NCBI GenBank assembly: GCA_949741605.1
Contig: CATJNB010000076.1
Coordinates: forward strand, 1 to 41,418
Length of the DNA: 41,418 nucleotides
Direction: 5' to 3'
Source: an uncultured Eubacteriales bacterium
GTDB taxonomy: Bacteria; Bacillota; Clostridia; Oscillospirales; Acutalibacteraceae
The notes beneath the pieces are model-generated. The model was not told where the DNA came from, searched no databases, and worked only from the letters and a program-made list of their open reading frames with translations. This document shows, one piece after another, positions 1-8,277 of the stretch (position 1 is its first letter; each line of letters starts with the position of its first letter). Both the position numbers and the translations under genes were made by a program.

Positions 1-641
1 ATCAGGCCATCCTCGCCGATCGCCACGCACATCGAACTGCGTGCGGTAATGCCTGGCATCATGGCTTCATTCCTGGCCGTATCGAACGCCCACCACGCCT
101 CGATCCGCTGATAAATTTCCTCAGCATAGTCCGGATCCTGCTCCATTTTCTCCTGTACCTTCGGGTGGATCACCACGGCTTTGCTGCCGGGCGGTACACT
201 CTGCAAAGCCTTGATTTCCTTTGGTGCAATGAACTGCCCATCCTTGGAACCGTAGAACGGGTTCGCCCCACTAGGTTTCCAATTTTCGATTTGGGAAATT
301 TGTTCTTCGGTAAGGTTTTCCTGATAAAGCAGATAATGCGGATAATCGTTGCGCCTGCGCCAATCCGGACTGCTCGCGTCGAGCACGTTGTAAACTAGAT
401 TCGGATATTTCTTTTTGAGCATATCCTCCAGAGAAACCGGTTTGGTTTGAGCAGCCTCGGTAAGTGTGACATCCTCCGTACCAGCGGCTTCCCGGATGGC
501 CTGTTCAAACGTCTTTTCCTGTTTGCTGCGGCCGTTTTCCGACACCATCTTCATCGCTAAACTGTTTTGGGTCGCTTTTGCGGCGGCAATTTGCTGCTCG
601 AGCAACTGACCAATGGTCAGGCCTGAACCAATCGCAATCAT
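1..641 (-). CDS. Hypothetical protein, truncated by the left window edge (C-terminus outside window)
   Basis: Manual reverse-strand translation from ATG at 641 is open to base 1 (MIAIGSGLTIGQLLEQQIAAAKATQNSLAMKMVSENGRSK...QRIEAWWAFDTARNEAMMPGITARSSMCVAIGEDGL). Upstream GGAGGAGATAGC RBS. Not in the ORF track because it has no stop inside the window. Confidence 0.75.
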   Translation of the reverse strand, partial: MIAIGSGLTIGQLLEQQIAAAKATQNSLAMKMVSENGRSKQEKTFEQAIREAAGTEDVTLTEAAQTKPVSLEDMLKKKYPNLVYNVLDASSPDWRRRNDYPHYLLYQENLTEEQISQIENWKPSGANPFYGSKDGQFIAPKEIKALQSVPPGSKAVVIHPKVQEKMEQDPDYAEEIYQRIEAWWAFDTARNEAMMPGITARSSMCVAIGEDGL

Positions 642-824
642 GCTATCTCCTCCTTCACTGTGTAAAATCTAACGTTCCAGCAGTCCCTCTGTCATTCAGG
701 ACCGCCTGTGCCCTCTTAAACCCTAAGTCCAGGCACGATTTTTTGTCCCTCCTTTTTCCAAATAAATTGTGATAGTTTTCCTATCTACTGTCATTATCGC
801 ACTGTGCAACGGGATTTTAAATAG

Positions 825-854
825 AAAAAACAGCTGTCTTTACCAAACAGCTGT
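825..854 (-). terminator. Rho-independent terminator downstream of pduL
   Basis: Inverted repeat ACAGCTGT-(9 nt)-ACAGCTGT followed on the minus strand by TTTTTTCTATTT. Confidence 0.65.
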
Positions 855-878
855 CAAACTTTCTACATAAATATATCA

Positions 879-1454
879 TTATAACGAAAGGAGTACTTCG
901 CCTTCAACTGTACCGGGCAAACCAGCGGCATTCGCTTCATCGGTGTCAATATGTACGGCAAGGGCATAGCTGGGACTGACCCGTGCGACAACATCGCCAA
1001 AGATCAGCATACGGTCATTGAAGTTGAGTTTGATAAAGATATTCTGTTTATCAGTGACACCAAACTTTTCCGCATCTTCCGGGGTCATATGAGCATGGCG
1101 TTTGGCAATGATGACGCCGCAGTCAATTTCAACTTCCCCTTTTGGCCCGATCAGCTTACAGCCCGGACTGCCCGCCAGATCACCGGATTCACGGATAGGT
1201 GCATCCATGCCAATTTTACGTGCGTCAGTACGGGAAAGCTCGACTTGGGTCTGCGGGCGTACAGGCCCCAAAATGCTGACATTTTTCATTTCCCCTTTTG
1301 GCCCAACAACCGTCACCCGTTCCTCACAGGCGAACTGCCCCGGCTGGGACAAATCTTTTTTATTGGTAAGTGTGGCGCCTTGGCCAAACAGTACAGCAAG
1401 ATGTTCCTCGGAAATATGGACATGACGGGCAGAAGTTTCAACCATAATTTTCAT
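879..1454 (-). CDS. pduL: Phosphate propanoyltransferase / PduL-type phosphotransacylase
   Basis: ORF 191 aa with PduL-like motifs (VETSARHVHIS, AKRHAHMTPEDAEKFGV, GPKGE repeats). Confidence 0.9.
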   Translation of the reverse strand: MKIMVETSARHVHISEEHLAVLFGQGATLTNKKDLSQPGQFACEERVTVVGPKGEMKNVSILGPVRPQTQVELSRTDARKIGMDAPIRESGDLAGSPGCKLIGPKGEVEIDCGVIIAKRHAHMTPEDAEKFGVTDKQNIFIKLNFNDRMLIFGDVVARVSPSYALAVHIDTDEANAAGLPGTVEGEVLLSL

Positions 1455-1544
1455 AGCAAAGTCCCCTTTTTTGTGTATTTTATCAGAATATCTCTATTGT
1501 ACCCTATTTTAGAAAAAATTTCAACCATAAAAGGGGCAAAAAAG

Positions 1545-1573
1545 AACCATCTGCAAACAAAAAGCAGATGGTT
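1545..1573 (-). terminator. Rho-independent terminator downstream of pgeF/yfiH
   Basis: AACCATCTGC-(9 nt)-GCAGATGGTT stem, followed on minus strand by TTCTTTTTTG. Confidence 0.65.
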
Positions 1574-1585
1574 TTCTTTTTCCAA

Positions 1586-2416
1586 TCAGGGTTTGATTTT
1601 CATAAAAGCAGCCATACCACCGCGCTGTGTTCCCATCACACGGTGGGAAAAAAGCAGATCCGCATGGCATTTGGTGCAAACCTTCCCCACAGCAATCTGG
1701 GAATCCGGCACTCCGGCATCCAGTAGGATTTTGCGGTTGAGGCCCCACAGGTCAAGCATGAACTTCCCCTCACCAGCTGGTTTGAGACATTCGTCTGGAT
1801 GGATCGCGTGTAATGCCAACACCTGCTGTGCAACTGGGTCATCGACCTCGTAGCAGCAGCTTCCAATAGAAGGCCCAATAGCAGCCACCAGGGTATGGGG
1901 ATCGGTTTGGAAGTGGTCTTGCATAGCCTGTACCATTTTCCCCGCCATCCCAGCAACTGTCCCGCGCCACCCGGCATGTGCCAAACCAATTGCATGATGA
2001 ACGGGGTCGGCAAAATAGAGCGGCACACAGTCGGCATAATATGTGACCAAAGTAACTCCCGGATCATCGGTAATCAGTCCATCCACACTTTGGCAGTCGC
2101 GGGGCTTTGTGATCCCAATTCCCACATCATCCGCTGTCACCTGGCGGATTTCTGTATGGTGGTCCTGTGCAGATGCGACCAGCGAATCAAAGGGAAACCC
2201 AGCAGCATCGCAAAAACGGCGGTAATTTTCGAGTACATGTTCATCTGGGTCGCCACGGTTAAAATTGAGGTTCATGGAGGAAAACACCCCGGTGCTTACC
2301 CCGCCCAAACGGGTGGAAAAAGCATGGTTGAGCCAGGAAAGCTGCATAAGCTGCGGGAAGGCCAAAAACGAAACGCCCTCCTGTTCCACCAGCTGCATCT
2401 GACCAATTGTTTTCAT
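1586..2416 (-). CDS. pgeF: Peptidoglycan editing factor / YfiH (laccase-domain, DUF152) family protein
   Basis: 276 aa with STRLGGVS, YADCVPLYFADP, GLAHAGWRGTVAGM, AIGPSIGSCCYEV motifs. Confidence 0.9.
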   Translation of the reverse strand: MKTIGQMQLVEQEGVSFLAFPQLMQLSWLNHAFSTRLGGVSTGVFSSMNLNFNRGDPDEHVLENYRRFCDAAGFPFDSLVASAQDHHTEIRQVTADDVGIGITKPRDCQSVDGLITDDPGVTLVTYYADCVPLYFADPVHHAIGLAHAGWRGTVAGMAGKMVQAMQDHFQTDPHTLVAAIGPSIGSCCYEVDDPVAQQVLALHAIHPDECLKPAGEGKFMLDLWGLNRKILLDAGVPDSQIAVGKVCTKCHADLLFSHRVMGTQRGGMAAFMKIKP

Positions 2417-2428
2417 GACATTCCCTCC

Positions 2429-2806
2429 TTACCGACGGCGATATGGGCTGCGGCGCGCACGGATTTTGCGGACATACAGGATAATCACAAAAATGAGGTA
2501 AAGTCCCAGCACCCCGAGCAGGATGTAAAAGAGGACAGGCGGAAAGGAGAATAATTGCCGGAAAAAGTAAAGGTACAAAAAGAGCGCAACCAAAATCCCA
2601 AAATTATTTTCAGCAATGAGGTCGCCGCAGCGGTTATTGCGGATGGCAAAGATATTAAAACGCAGGGTAATCAGGAAAATCCCGACAGCACCCAGACAAA
2701 TAAAAATGTTATTGGTATTGGACTGGAAAATCCCGGCCCCCACGCCCATAAGCACGGCACTCGAAAGGGTCAGAGCCATGGTGATAAAAGATAAAGCTTT
2801 GGTCAA
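2429..2806 (-). CDS. Small hydrophobic membrane protein
   Basis: Part of ORF 2429..2998; TTG start at 2806 is 8 nt after AGGAGG; product TKALSFITMALTLSSAVLMGVG... with several hydrophobic segments. The upstream part of the ORF overlaps the RqcH gene and is unlikely to be coding. Confidence 0.65.
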   Translation of the reverse strand: MTKALSFITMALTLSSAVLMGVGAGIFQSNTNNIFICLGAVGIFLITLRFNIFAIRNNRCGDLIAENNFGILVALFLYLYFFRQLFSFPPVLFYILLGVLGLYLIFVIILYVRKIRARRSPYRRR

Positions 2807-2822
2807 GATGGATACCTCCTGA

Positions 2823-4592
2823 TTAAAGATCGCCGTGGGGCTTCCCGTCTGGGAGCGCAGGGGCGACAAATGTGGTCTGATAGTTGACATAAATAACCAT
2901 ACCCGGTTTCGCGCCTTGGGGTTTGGAAACATAGCGTACTTGGGTATAATCAACAGGCACTTGGGATGAATCCCGGCAACGGCTAAAATAAGCGGCAATC
3001 TGGGCAGCTTGGGTCAAAGCGAGATTGGTTGCCTCCTTTCTCTCTGTGACAAGGATCACATGGGAACCGGGGCTGTTTTTAACATGGAACCAGATATCGT
3101 GATTTTTGGCATCCCGCAGGGTGAGCCGGTCATTTTGACGGTTGTTGCGTCCCACGAGAACCAAAAAACCATCATCCGTTGAAAACTGCATCGGGGTACC
3201 AACCGGGCTGATTTTAGCTTTGGGATTTTTACTGCGCGGCGCACGAATATATTCCTGTTCCGCAAGTTCCTGACGGATTTCTGCTAAATCCTGTTCGGAG
3301 GCTGCACGGCTTAACACGTCCAGCACCGTATCCATATATTGCAATTCCTGTTTTGCCTGCGCGATCTGCTGGGTTAATTTTTCTTCCGCAGTACGTGCCT
3401 TCCGGTATTCCTTATAATATTTCTGGGCATTTTGGGAAGGGGTAAGTAGAGGGTTCAGAGGGATATGCATGGTGGGCATTGCTTCATCGTAGAAATTCTC
3501 GACTTCGGCAACCGAATCCCCTTTTTGAATCTGATACAGGTTTGCACTGATGAGATCCCCGCAAATTTTTAAATGTTCGCGTTCGCTGCATTGTTTGAGT
3601 TCCTCAGACTGCACATTGATTTTCCGGCTTAACCGTTCCATTGCGGTTGTAATTACCCGGGAAATATCCTGTGATTTGGCTTTCATACGTTCGATACGGT
3701 CGCGTTCCCCATAGAACGTATCGAGCAGTGCGGAAAACGAATCTGGATGCTGTACCTGAGCCGCACTGCCATACTGAGAAATTTCTAAAAAAGAGAAATC
3801 CAAAGGCTTCCCATCGCCACGCACAGCAAGGCAGGGTTTGCCCGACGAATGCCGAACCAAATCAAAGAAGGCTTTCAGTTCTTGATACAGTTTCCAGCGG
3901 TCCGTGTCGGAAAGGTCAGCCACAAACAACGGTTCCCCGTCTGCCACACGATGCTGGATTTCCCGGCACACCACTGGCGACACCCCTTGTAACACATCCA
4001 GTAAAGCGTTGCTTAGCTCGGAATTTTTGCGCGGCTGTGCGAGGCGCTCCAAAACCTGATCGGGGTCAGCATCCAGCATACACAATTTTTGCTGGGGCGG
4101 CGGCGGACGGTACCGCACACCGGGCAAAACCAGACGTTCCGAACTCATTTCCTCATCCACACGCTTGAGCGCATCCAGGATGACACCGTCCGAATCAACA
4201 AAAATCAGGTTGCTATAACGCCCCATAATTTCCATGACAAGCGTCAAACGCACGGGATCGCCCAATTCATTGAAGGTATCGAAAGCAAAGCTGATCGCAC
4301 GTTCCAGACCATCCTGATGGATTGCCGCAAGGCGCGCCCCACCCAGCCACTTGCGGAACAGCATACATAACATAGGCGGCTGTTTGGGATTTTCGATGGG
4401 GCGCTGCGTGAGATGAGCTCTGGCACTGTTGGCCCGCGCAGAAAGCAGCAAACGGAAAGTGTCTGTACGGGTACGCAGGGAAAAGACCATTTCCTCACGG
4501 TTGGGCTGATAAATTTTATCGACCCGCGCACCCAAAACCAGCGGCTCGAGTTCCTGTTTCAAATGGTGTAAAAAAGCGCCGTCTAAGGCCAT
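2823..4592 (-). CDS. rqcH: NFACT-family RNA-binding protein, RqcH/FbpA-like ribosome quality control factor
   Basis: 589 aa with NFACT-N start (MALDGAFLHHLKQEL) and C-terminal NFACT-R motif (GRNNRQNDRLTLRDAKNHDIWFHVKNSPGSHVIL). Confidence 0.92.
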   Translation of the reverse strand: MALDGAFLHHLKQELEPLVLGARVDKIYQPNREEMVFSLRTRTDTFRLLLSARANSARAHLTQRPIENPKQPPMLCMLFRKWLGGARLAAIHQDGLERAISFAFDTFNELGDPVRLTLVMEIMGRYSNLIFVDSDGVILDALKRVDEEMSSERLVLPGVRYRPPPPQQKLCMLDADPDQVLERLAQPRKNSELSNALLDVLQGVSPVVCREIQHRVADGEPLFVADLSDTDRWKLYQELKAFFDLVRHSSGKPCLAVRGDGKPLDFSFLEISQYGSAAQVQHPDSFSALLDTFYGERDRIERMKAKSQDISRVITTAMERLSRKINVQSEELKQCSEREHLKICGDLISANLYQIQKGDSVAEVENFYDEAMPTMHIPLNPLLTPSQNAQKYYKEYRKARTAEEKLTQQIAQAKQELQYMDTVLDVLSRAASEQDLAEIRQELAEQEYIRAPRSKNPKAKISPVGTPMQFSTDDGFLVLVGRNNRQNDRLTLRDAKNHDIWFHVKNSPGSHVILVTERKEATNLALTQAAQIAAYFSRCRDSSQVPVDYTQVRYVSKPQGAKPGMVIYVNYQTTFVAPALPDGKPHGDL

Positions 4593-4613
4593 AGCGCACC
4601 TTCTTTCGGGATA

Positions 4614-5384
4614 TTATACAAGATAGCAAACAGGGTCATCCTGCCCGGACTTGCAAAACGCAACCTGCGGAAACTGTGTTTGCAGCATCCGAATCAGCGG
4701 CTCCACCACGACGTCCTCAGTATTAAAATGCCCGGCATCGACCATCGTGATGCCCGTTTCGCAGGCAGCCAAATGTTCATGGTGTTTGCTTTCACCGGTC
4801 ACAAAAGCATCCACCCCACAGGCAGCGGCATCAAACAGCAGCCCGGAACCAGCGCCGCATGACACCCCGACTGTCCTGACGGGACGATCCCCCCTGGTAT
4901 ATTTCACCCCGCCGCAGTGCAAACGTTCCTTAACATATTGAGCAAAATCTTCGGGCGACAAAGCCTGCGGTAAGGTGCCGAACAAAGCCTCCGCCAGACC
5001 GGTATCCCGATACGTTTTCACTGGTTTGCAATCCTGCAAGGACAACGCGGCGGCCAGTTGGGTATTGACGCCGCAGGTAGCCAAATCCAAGTTGGTATGC
5101 GCGCAAACAGCCGCCAAGCGGTGCTCAATTAGCTGTGCGGGAATATCCTTGGGACGCAAGCGTTTCAGGGGAGCAAAAATGACCGGATGATGGCTGATAA
5201 TCAGCTGCGCCCCCAACTCGCAGGCCTGCTCGATAACCGGGGTGGTGATATCCAGCGATACCAGCACAGAATCCACAGCCGCGCCGGGATCGCCCACCAA
5301 AAGGCCGACATTGTCAAAATCCATAGCCGTATGGAAGGGGGCGATTTCATTTAAGTACTGATAAATTTCTGCCACAGTAGTCAT
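4614..5384 (-). CDS. Nif3-like dinuclear metal center hexameric protein
   Basis: 256 aa; DNVGLLVGDP, IISHHPVIFAPLKRL, AAVCAHTNLDLA, GDRPVRTVGVSCGAGSGL, VTGESKHHEHLAA, DAGHFNTE. Confidence 0.9.
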   Translation of the reverse strand: MTTVAEIYQYLNEIAPFHTAMDFDNVGLLVGDPGAAVDSVLVSLDITTPVIEQACELGAQLIISHHPVIFAPLKRLRPKDIPAQLIEHRLAAVCAHTNLDLATCGVNTQLAAALSLQDCKPVKTYRDTGLAEALFGTLPQALSPEDFAQYVKERLHCGGVKYTRGDRPVRTVGVSCGAGSGLLFDAAACGVDAFVTGESKHHEHLAACETGITMVDAGHFNTEDVVVEPLIRMLQTQFPQVAFCKSGQDDPVCYLV

Positions 5385-5395
5385 AAAGATCCTCC

Positions 5396-6112
5396 TTAAA
5401 AAGCCGCTGCCGAGCTGTCCAGAAATTCCTGCAAAGCATCTGCGAGCCTGGCAAACCGCGATGCTTCCGGTAAATTCCCGGCGATTTTCAGGCCATCGGC
5501 TTTTTTTTGTAAATGCCCGCGCTCCCTGTCGATATATTGCTGGCTTTCGGGGAGCGAAGGGTCGAGCAATCCAATGTATGGATACAAAGGGTGGCTGGGT
5601 ACCTTTTGCGGATCATATTCCACACGCATCACGGAATACACCCGGTCATCCGAGAGGACTGCCCGTTCCTCGCAAACCGCATATCCTTCCCCCGCTAAAA
5701 ATTCCCGCAATTCTTTGGCGCAGGTCATGGGCTGAAGGATTAACTGTTTTTCTTTTTGTTTGAGCCACGGCGCTTTTTGAATAATCGCGGCAATGGTTTC
5801 CCCGCCCATCCCGGCCATAACAATATCATCCGCTTCGTGCGCGAAAACCTGATCGAGGCCATCGGACAAGCGGGTATCGACCAAATCCTGCACCAGATGG
5901 CGTTTGACATTCATGGCAGCTTTTTGCAGGGGGCCCAGATGAATATCGGCCGCAATGGCCTTTTCGACCAGTCCGTTACGGGCGAGCCAGATCGGCAAAT
6001 AAGCGTGATCGGTGCCAATATCGGCGACCGTACCACCGGAACGCACCATCGACGCACACAGCCGCAACCGAGGGTCTAATTGAAACAAACGTTTTTGCCT
6101 TCGTGCAAACAA
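5396..6112 (-). CDS. trmK: tRNA (adenine(22)-N(1))-methyltransferase, TrmK family
   Basis: LDPRLRLCASMVRSGGTVADIGTDHAYLPIWL, DIVMAGMGGETIAAII, LILQPM motifs. TTG start at 6112 lies 8 nt after AAGGAGG; the ORF-track start at 6148 is upstream of this RBS. Confidence 0.88.
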   Translation of the reverse strand: MFARRQKRLFQLDPRLRLCASMVRSGGTVADIGTDHAYLPIWLARNGLVEKAIAADIHLGPLQKAAMNVKRHLVQDLVDTRLSDGLDQVFAHEADDIVMAGMGGETIAAIIQKAPWLKQKEKQLILQPMTCAKELREFLAGEGYAVCEERAVLSDDRVYSVMRVEYDPQKVPSHPLYPYIGLLDPSLPESQQYIDRERGHLQKKADGLKIAGNLPEASRFARLADALQEFLDSSAAAF

Positions 6113-6191
6113 GGAAAAATCCCTCCTTGACCAAGAACCGCCCGGCAAAAAATTTCGTCGGACGGCTGAGGGTTGTGAATATTCGGAATGA

Positions 6192-6395
6192 TTATTTGGA
6201 AGCTAAATGGGCATTTAATTTCTCGATGAGGGGGTCTGGGCTGACACCGTGTACCGCACAAGCCTGTTCGATGGTTTCCCCACGGGAAGCGGGGCAGCCC
6301 AGACAGTGCATACCCATTTCGAGGAAATAAGGCGCAGTGGTCTGATCCATGTCGAGGATATCGCCGATGATGGTATCTTTTGTAATAACTGCCAT
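6192..6395 (-). CDS. DUF1858 domain-containing protein (hybrid-cluster-associated redox disulfide domain type)
   Basis: MAVITKDTIIGDILDMDQTTAPYFLEMGMHCLGCPASRGETIEQACAVHGV..., with the CLGC...GETIEQA signature; ATG at 6395. Confidence 0.88.
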   Translation of the reverse strand: MAVITKDTIIGDILDMDQTTAPYFLEMGMHCLGCPASRGETIEQACAVHGVSPDPLIEKLNAHLASK

Positions 6396-6439
6396 AATGT
6401 GAAAACGTCCTTTCCGAGTAAAGTTAGCAATATACCTTA

Positions 6440-6468
6440 TTATAATACCCTTGCCCGACGTTTGCAAT
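6440..6468 (-). promoter_or_regulatory. Putative sigmaA-type promoter for the DUF1858 gene
   Basis: Minus strand TTGCAA - 17 nt - TATAAT. Confidence 0.55.
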
Positions 6469-6494
6469 ACATTTCCGGCAAATTTTGTCAAAAC

Positions 6495-7490
6495 TTAACA
6501 ATCTCCCTCAAAAATCCCCCGGATACTCACTTCCCCAGAGCGCAAAACCTGTTTGGAACCGTCAGCAAGCGCAAGGACAAGCCCGCCCTGTCCATCGATA
6601 TCTACAGCCTTTGCCGGATATGCGTGTTTGCCAAACGGCAGAACCTGCACAGTTTTCCCCAGCACCAGCGAACGTTCCCGGTATTCGTTCAGAAAAGAAC
6701 GGCTGGTTAGCGTGTCGCACAGAGCCATGACCTCCTGAATCAAAATCGCTGCAAACCGGTTGCGGTCCAAATGTTCCGGCGGTTTTTCAAAGAGGGAACC
6801 TGCTTTGTGTTGCAGCTCCTCTGGGAAATCGGCCAGAGCGGTACTAAAGTTGACCCCAATGCCTAAAATGATACTTTCGATCCCGCCGCTTTCCAAATCT
6901 GTAACCGCCTCGGTAAGAATCCCGCACACCTTCCGGCCCTCTAAATAGACATCGTTGACCCACTTGATCTGCGCGGATTTCCCGGTAGTCTGTTCAACGG
7001 CGCGGCAGACTGCTACCGATGCAGCGGTGGTAATCAGAAGGGAATCTTCAGCCGACCAATGCGGGCGCAGCAGGACACTCATATAAATACCAGTATGTTT
7101 CGGGGAAGCAAAGCGGCGCCCCATACGGCCGCGGCCTGCGGACTGTTCTTCCGCAAGCACAACCGTACCATGGGGGGCACCGTCCAGAGCCAACTGCCTT
7201 GCGGTAACATTCGTGGATTCGAGAAGCTGATATACATGGATATTCCCGACCGAGACAGCCTCCGTCAGATAGCTTTCCATGCCCTCTGGGGACAGGCGGT
7301 CGCTAGAAGGGTCCAGACAATACCCACGGTTGGGAACCGCAGTAATCTGATAGCCCTCTTTTTTGAGTTCATTGATTGCTTTCCATACAGCCGAACGGGA
7401 AATTTGCAACTGTTTTGCTAAATCCTCTCCCGATACATGGCTGCCCTTTTGCTGTTCCAAAATACGCAGGATACTGCTTTTTGACGACAT
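6495..7490 (-). CDS. birA: Bifunctional biotin-[acetyl-CoA-carboxylase] ligase / biotin operon repressor BirA
   Basis: MSSKSSILRILEQQKGSHVSGEDLAKQLQISRSAVWKAINELKKEGYQI HTH, then GRGRMGRRFASP, IKWVNDVYLEGRKVCGILTE catalytic motifs. Start set to MSSK at 7490; the upstream 82 codons of the ORF cross a terminator hairpin. Confidence 0.93.
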   Translation of the reverse strand: MSSKSSILRILEQQKGSHVSGEDLAKQLQISRSAVWKAINELKKEGYQITAVPNRGYCLDPSSDRLSPEGMESYLTEAVSVGNIHVYQLLESTNVTARQLALDGAPHGTVVLAEEQSAGRGRMGRRFASPKHTGIYMSVLLRPHWSAEDSLLITTAASVAVCRAVEQTTGKSAQIKWVNDVYLEGRKVCGILTEAVTDLESGGIESIILGIGVNFSTALADFPEELQHKAGSLFEKPPEHLDRNRFAAILIQEVMALCDTLTSRSFLNEYRERSLVLGKTVQVLPFGKHAYPAKAVDIDGQGGLVLALADGSKQVLRSGEVSIRGIFEGDC

Positions 7491-7521
7491 GGAAGATCCC
7501 TCCAGCGGAAAAAGAAAAAAC

Positions 7522-7541
7522 CCGTCACAGAACAGTGACGG
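7522..7541 (-). terminator. Rho-independent terminator between ORF 7712..8017 and birA
   Basis: CCGTCAC-TGTTCT-GTGACGG followed on minus strand by GTTTTTTCTTTTT. Confidence 0.7.
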
Positions 7542-7711
7542 ATCCCTTCCTCTTTTCCTTAGTTTTCTCTTTCTGAATCCTATCTTACCATATTGCAAGG
7601 CAAAATGCAAGGGGGGATTACAATTTTGTTGGTGGAAAGGTGTGGAAAGGGAGAAAAGCACACCCAAACATGCCGCGCAAAAAAAGGAAATATTTTGCAA
7701 AAACAACAGCA

Positions 7712-8017
7712 CTAACCATAATATCCATAGTTGCATAATGTATCAAAGCAGGCATTGACTTCCTGATCGGTAAACAGGGGCGCATATTGTTTTTGGACGA
7801 TGAGCGCCTCAAAGGAAAGCTCCAAACGTCCCTGCTGCGCTAAACGCTCCACGGCTTCCGATGGCCTGCCCTGCGCGGCGATACGCTTTGCCATGGCAAC
7901 CGCCCCATACTTGCTGACCCCTTGCAGGAAACGTACTGGGTTCCACCCGCACACCAGACGCTGCTGTTCGGCAGCATGGATCAAATCCTGTTCAAATTGG
8001 CGTTGTAATGCCTCCAT
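7712..8017 (-). CDS. Conserved hypothetical protein (standalone small domain, ~101 aa)
   Basis: MEALQRQFEQDLIHAAEQQRLVCGWNPVRFLQGVSKYGAVAMAKRIAAQGRPSEAVERLAQQGRLELSFEALIVQKQYAPLFTDQEVNACFDTLCNYGYYG; ATG 8017 after GGAGGG. Resembles a domain recalled as widespread (x-P-x-RFLQM..GG...AK.L......EG...L...GRLDLT.EALV....APLFTDEEL). Confidence 0.75.
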   Translation of the reverse strand: MEALQRQFEQDLIHAAEQQRLVCGWNPVRFLQGVSKYGAVAMAKRIAAQGRPSEAVERLAQQGRLELSFEALIVQKQYAPLFTDQEVNACFDTLCNYGYYG

Positions 8018-8164
8018 GGAAACCCTCCTAAGCCTGTATTTTCCTTCCTGGGGAGTATCAAGCAGCCAAGCCGCACACAATAAAAACATTATAGCATACA
8101 TGACCGATATCTGCAAGGATCGATTGCCAAACCCTTTGTATGACAAGAAACAGGAGGGAATCCA

Positions 8165-8193
8165 TTGATTCATGTCCGAAATTGTGATACAAT
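8165..8193 (+). promoter_or_regulatory. Putative sigmaA-type promoter for cardiolipin synthase gene
   Basis: TTGATT - 17 nt - TACAAT. Confidence 0.5.
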
Positions 8194-8277
8194 ATTTTGG
8201 TGTACAATAGGTACACAGAGATGTTAAACAATCAGAATCCATGTTTCAGATTCTGGATCATCTACGGAGGAACCTAT

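Noticed and set aside
830-854. Two ACAGCTGT palindromes as a possible transcription-factor site
   Set aside because: Position just after pduL followed by a T tract is better explained as a terminator stem.
1131-1307. Repeated CCCCTTTTGGCCC sequence within pduL
   Set aside because: Encodes GPKGE in two places of the known internally duplicated PduL fold; not a mobile or regulatory repeat.
951-1853. 300-aa plus-strand ORF antisense to pduL and pgeF
   Set aside because: Spans two genes and a terminator on the opposite strand; no family signature.
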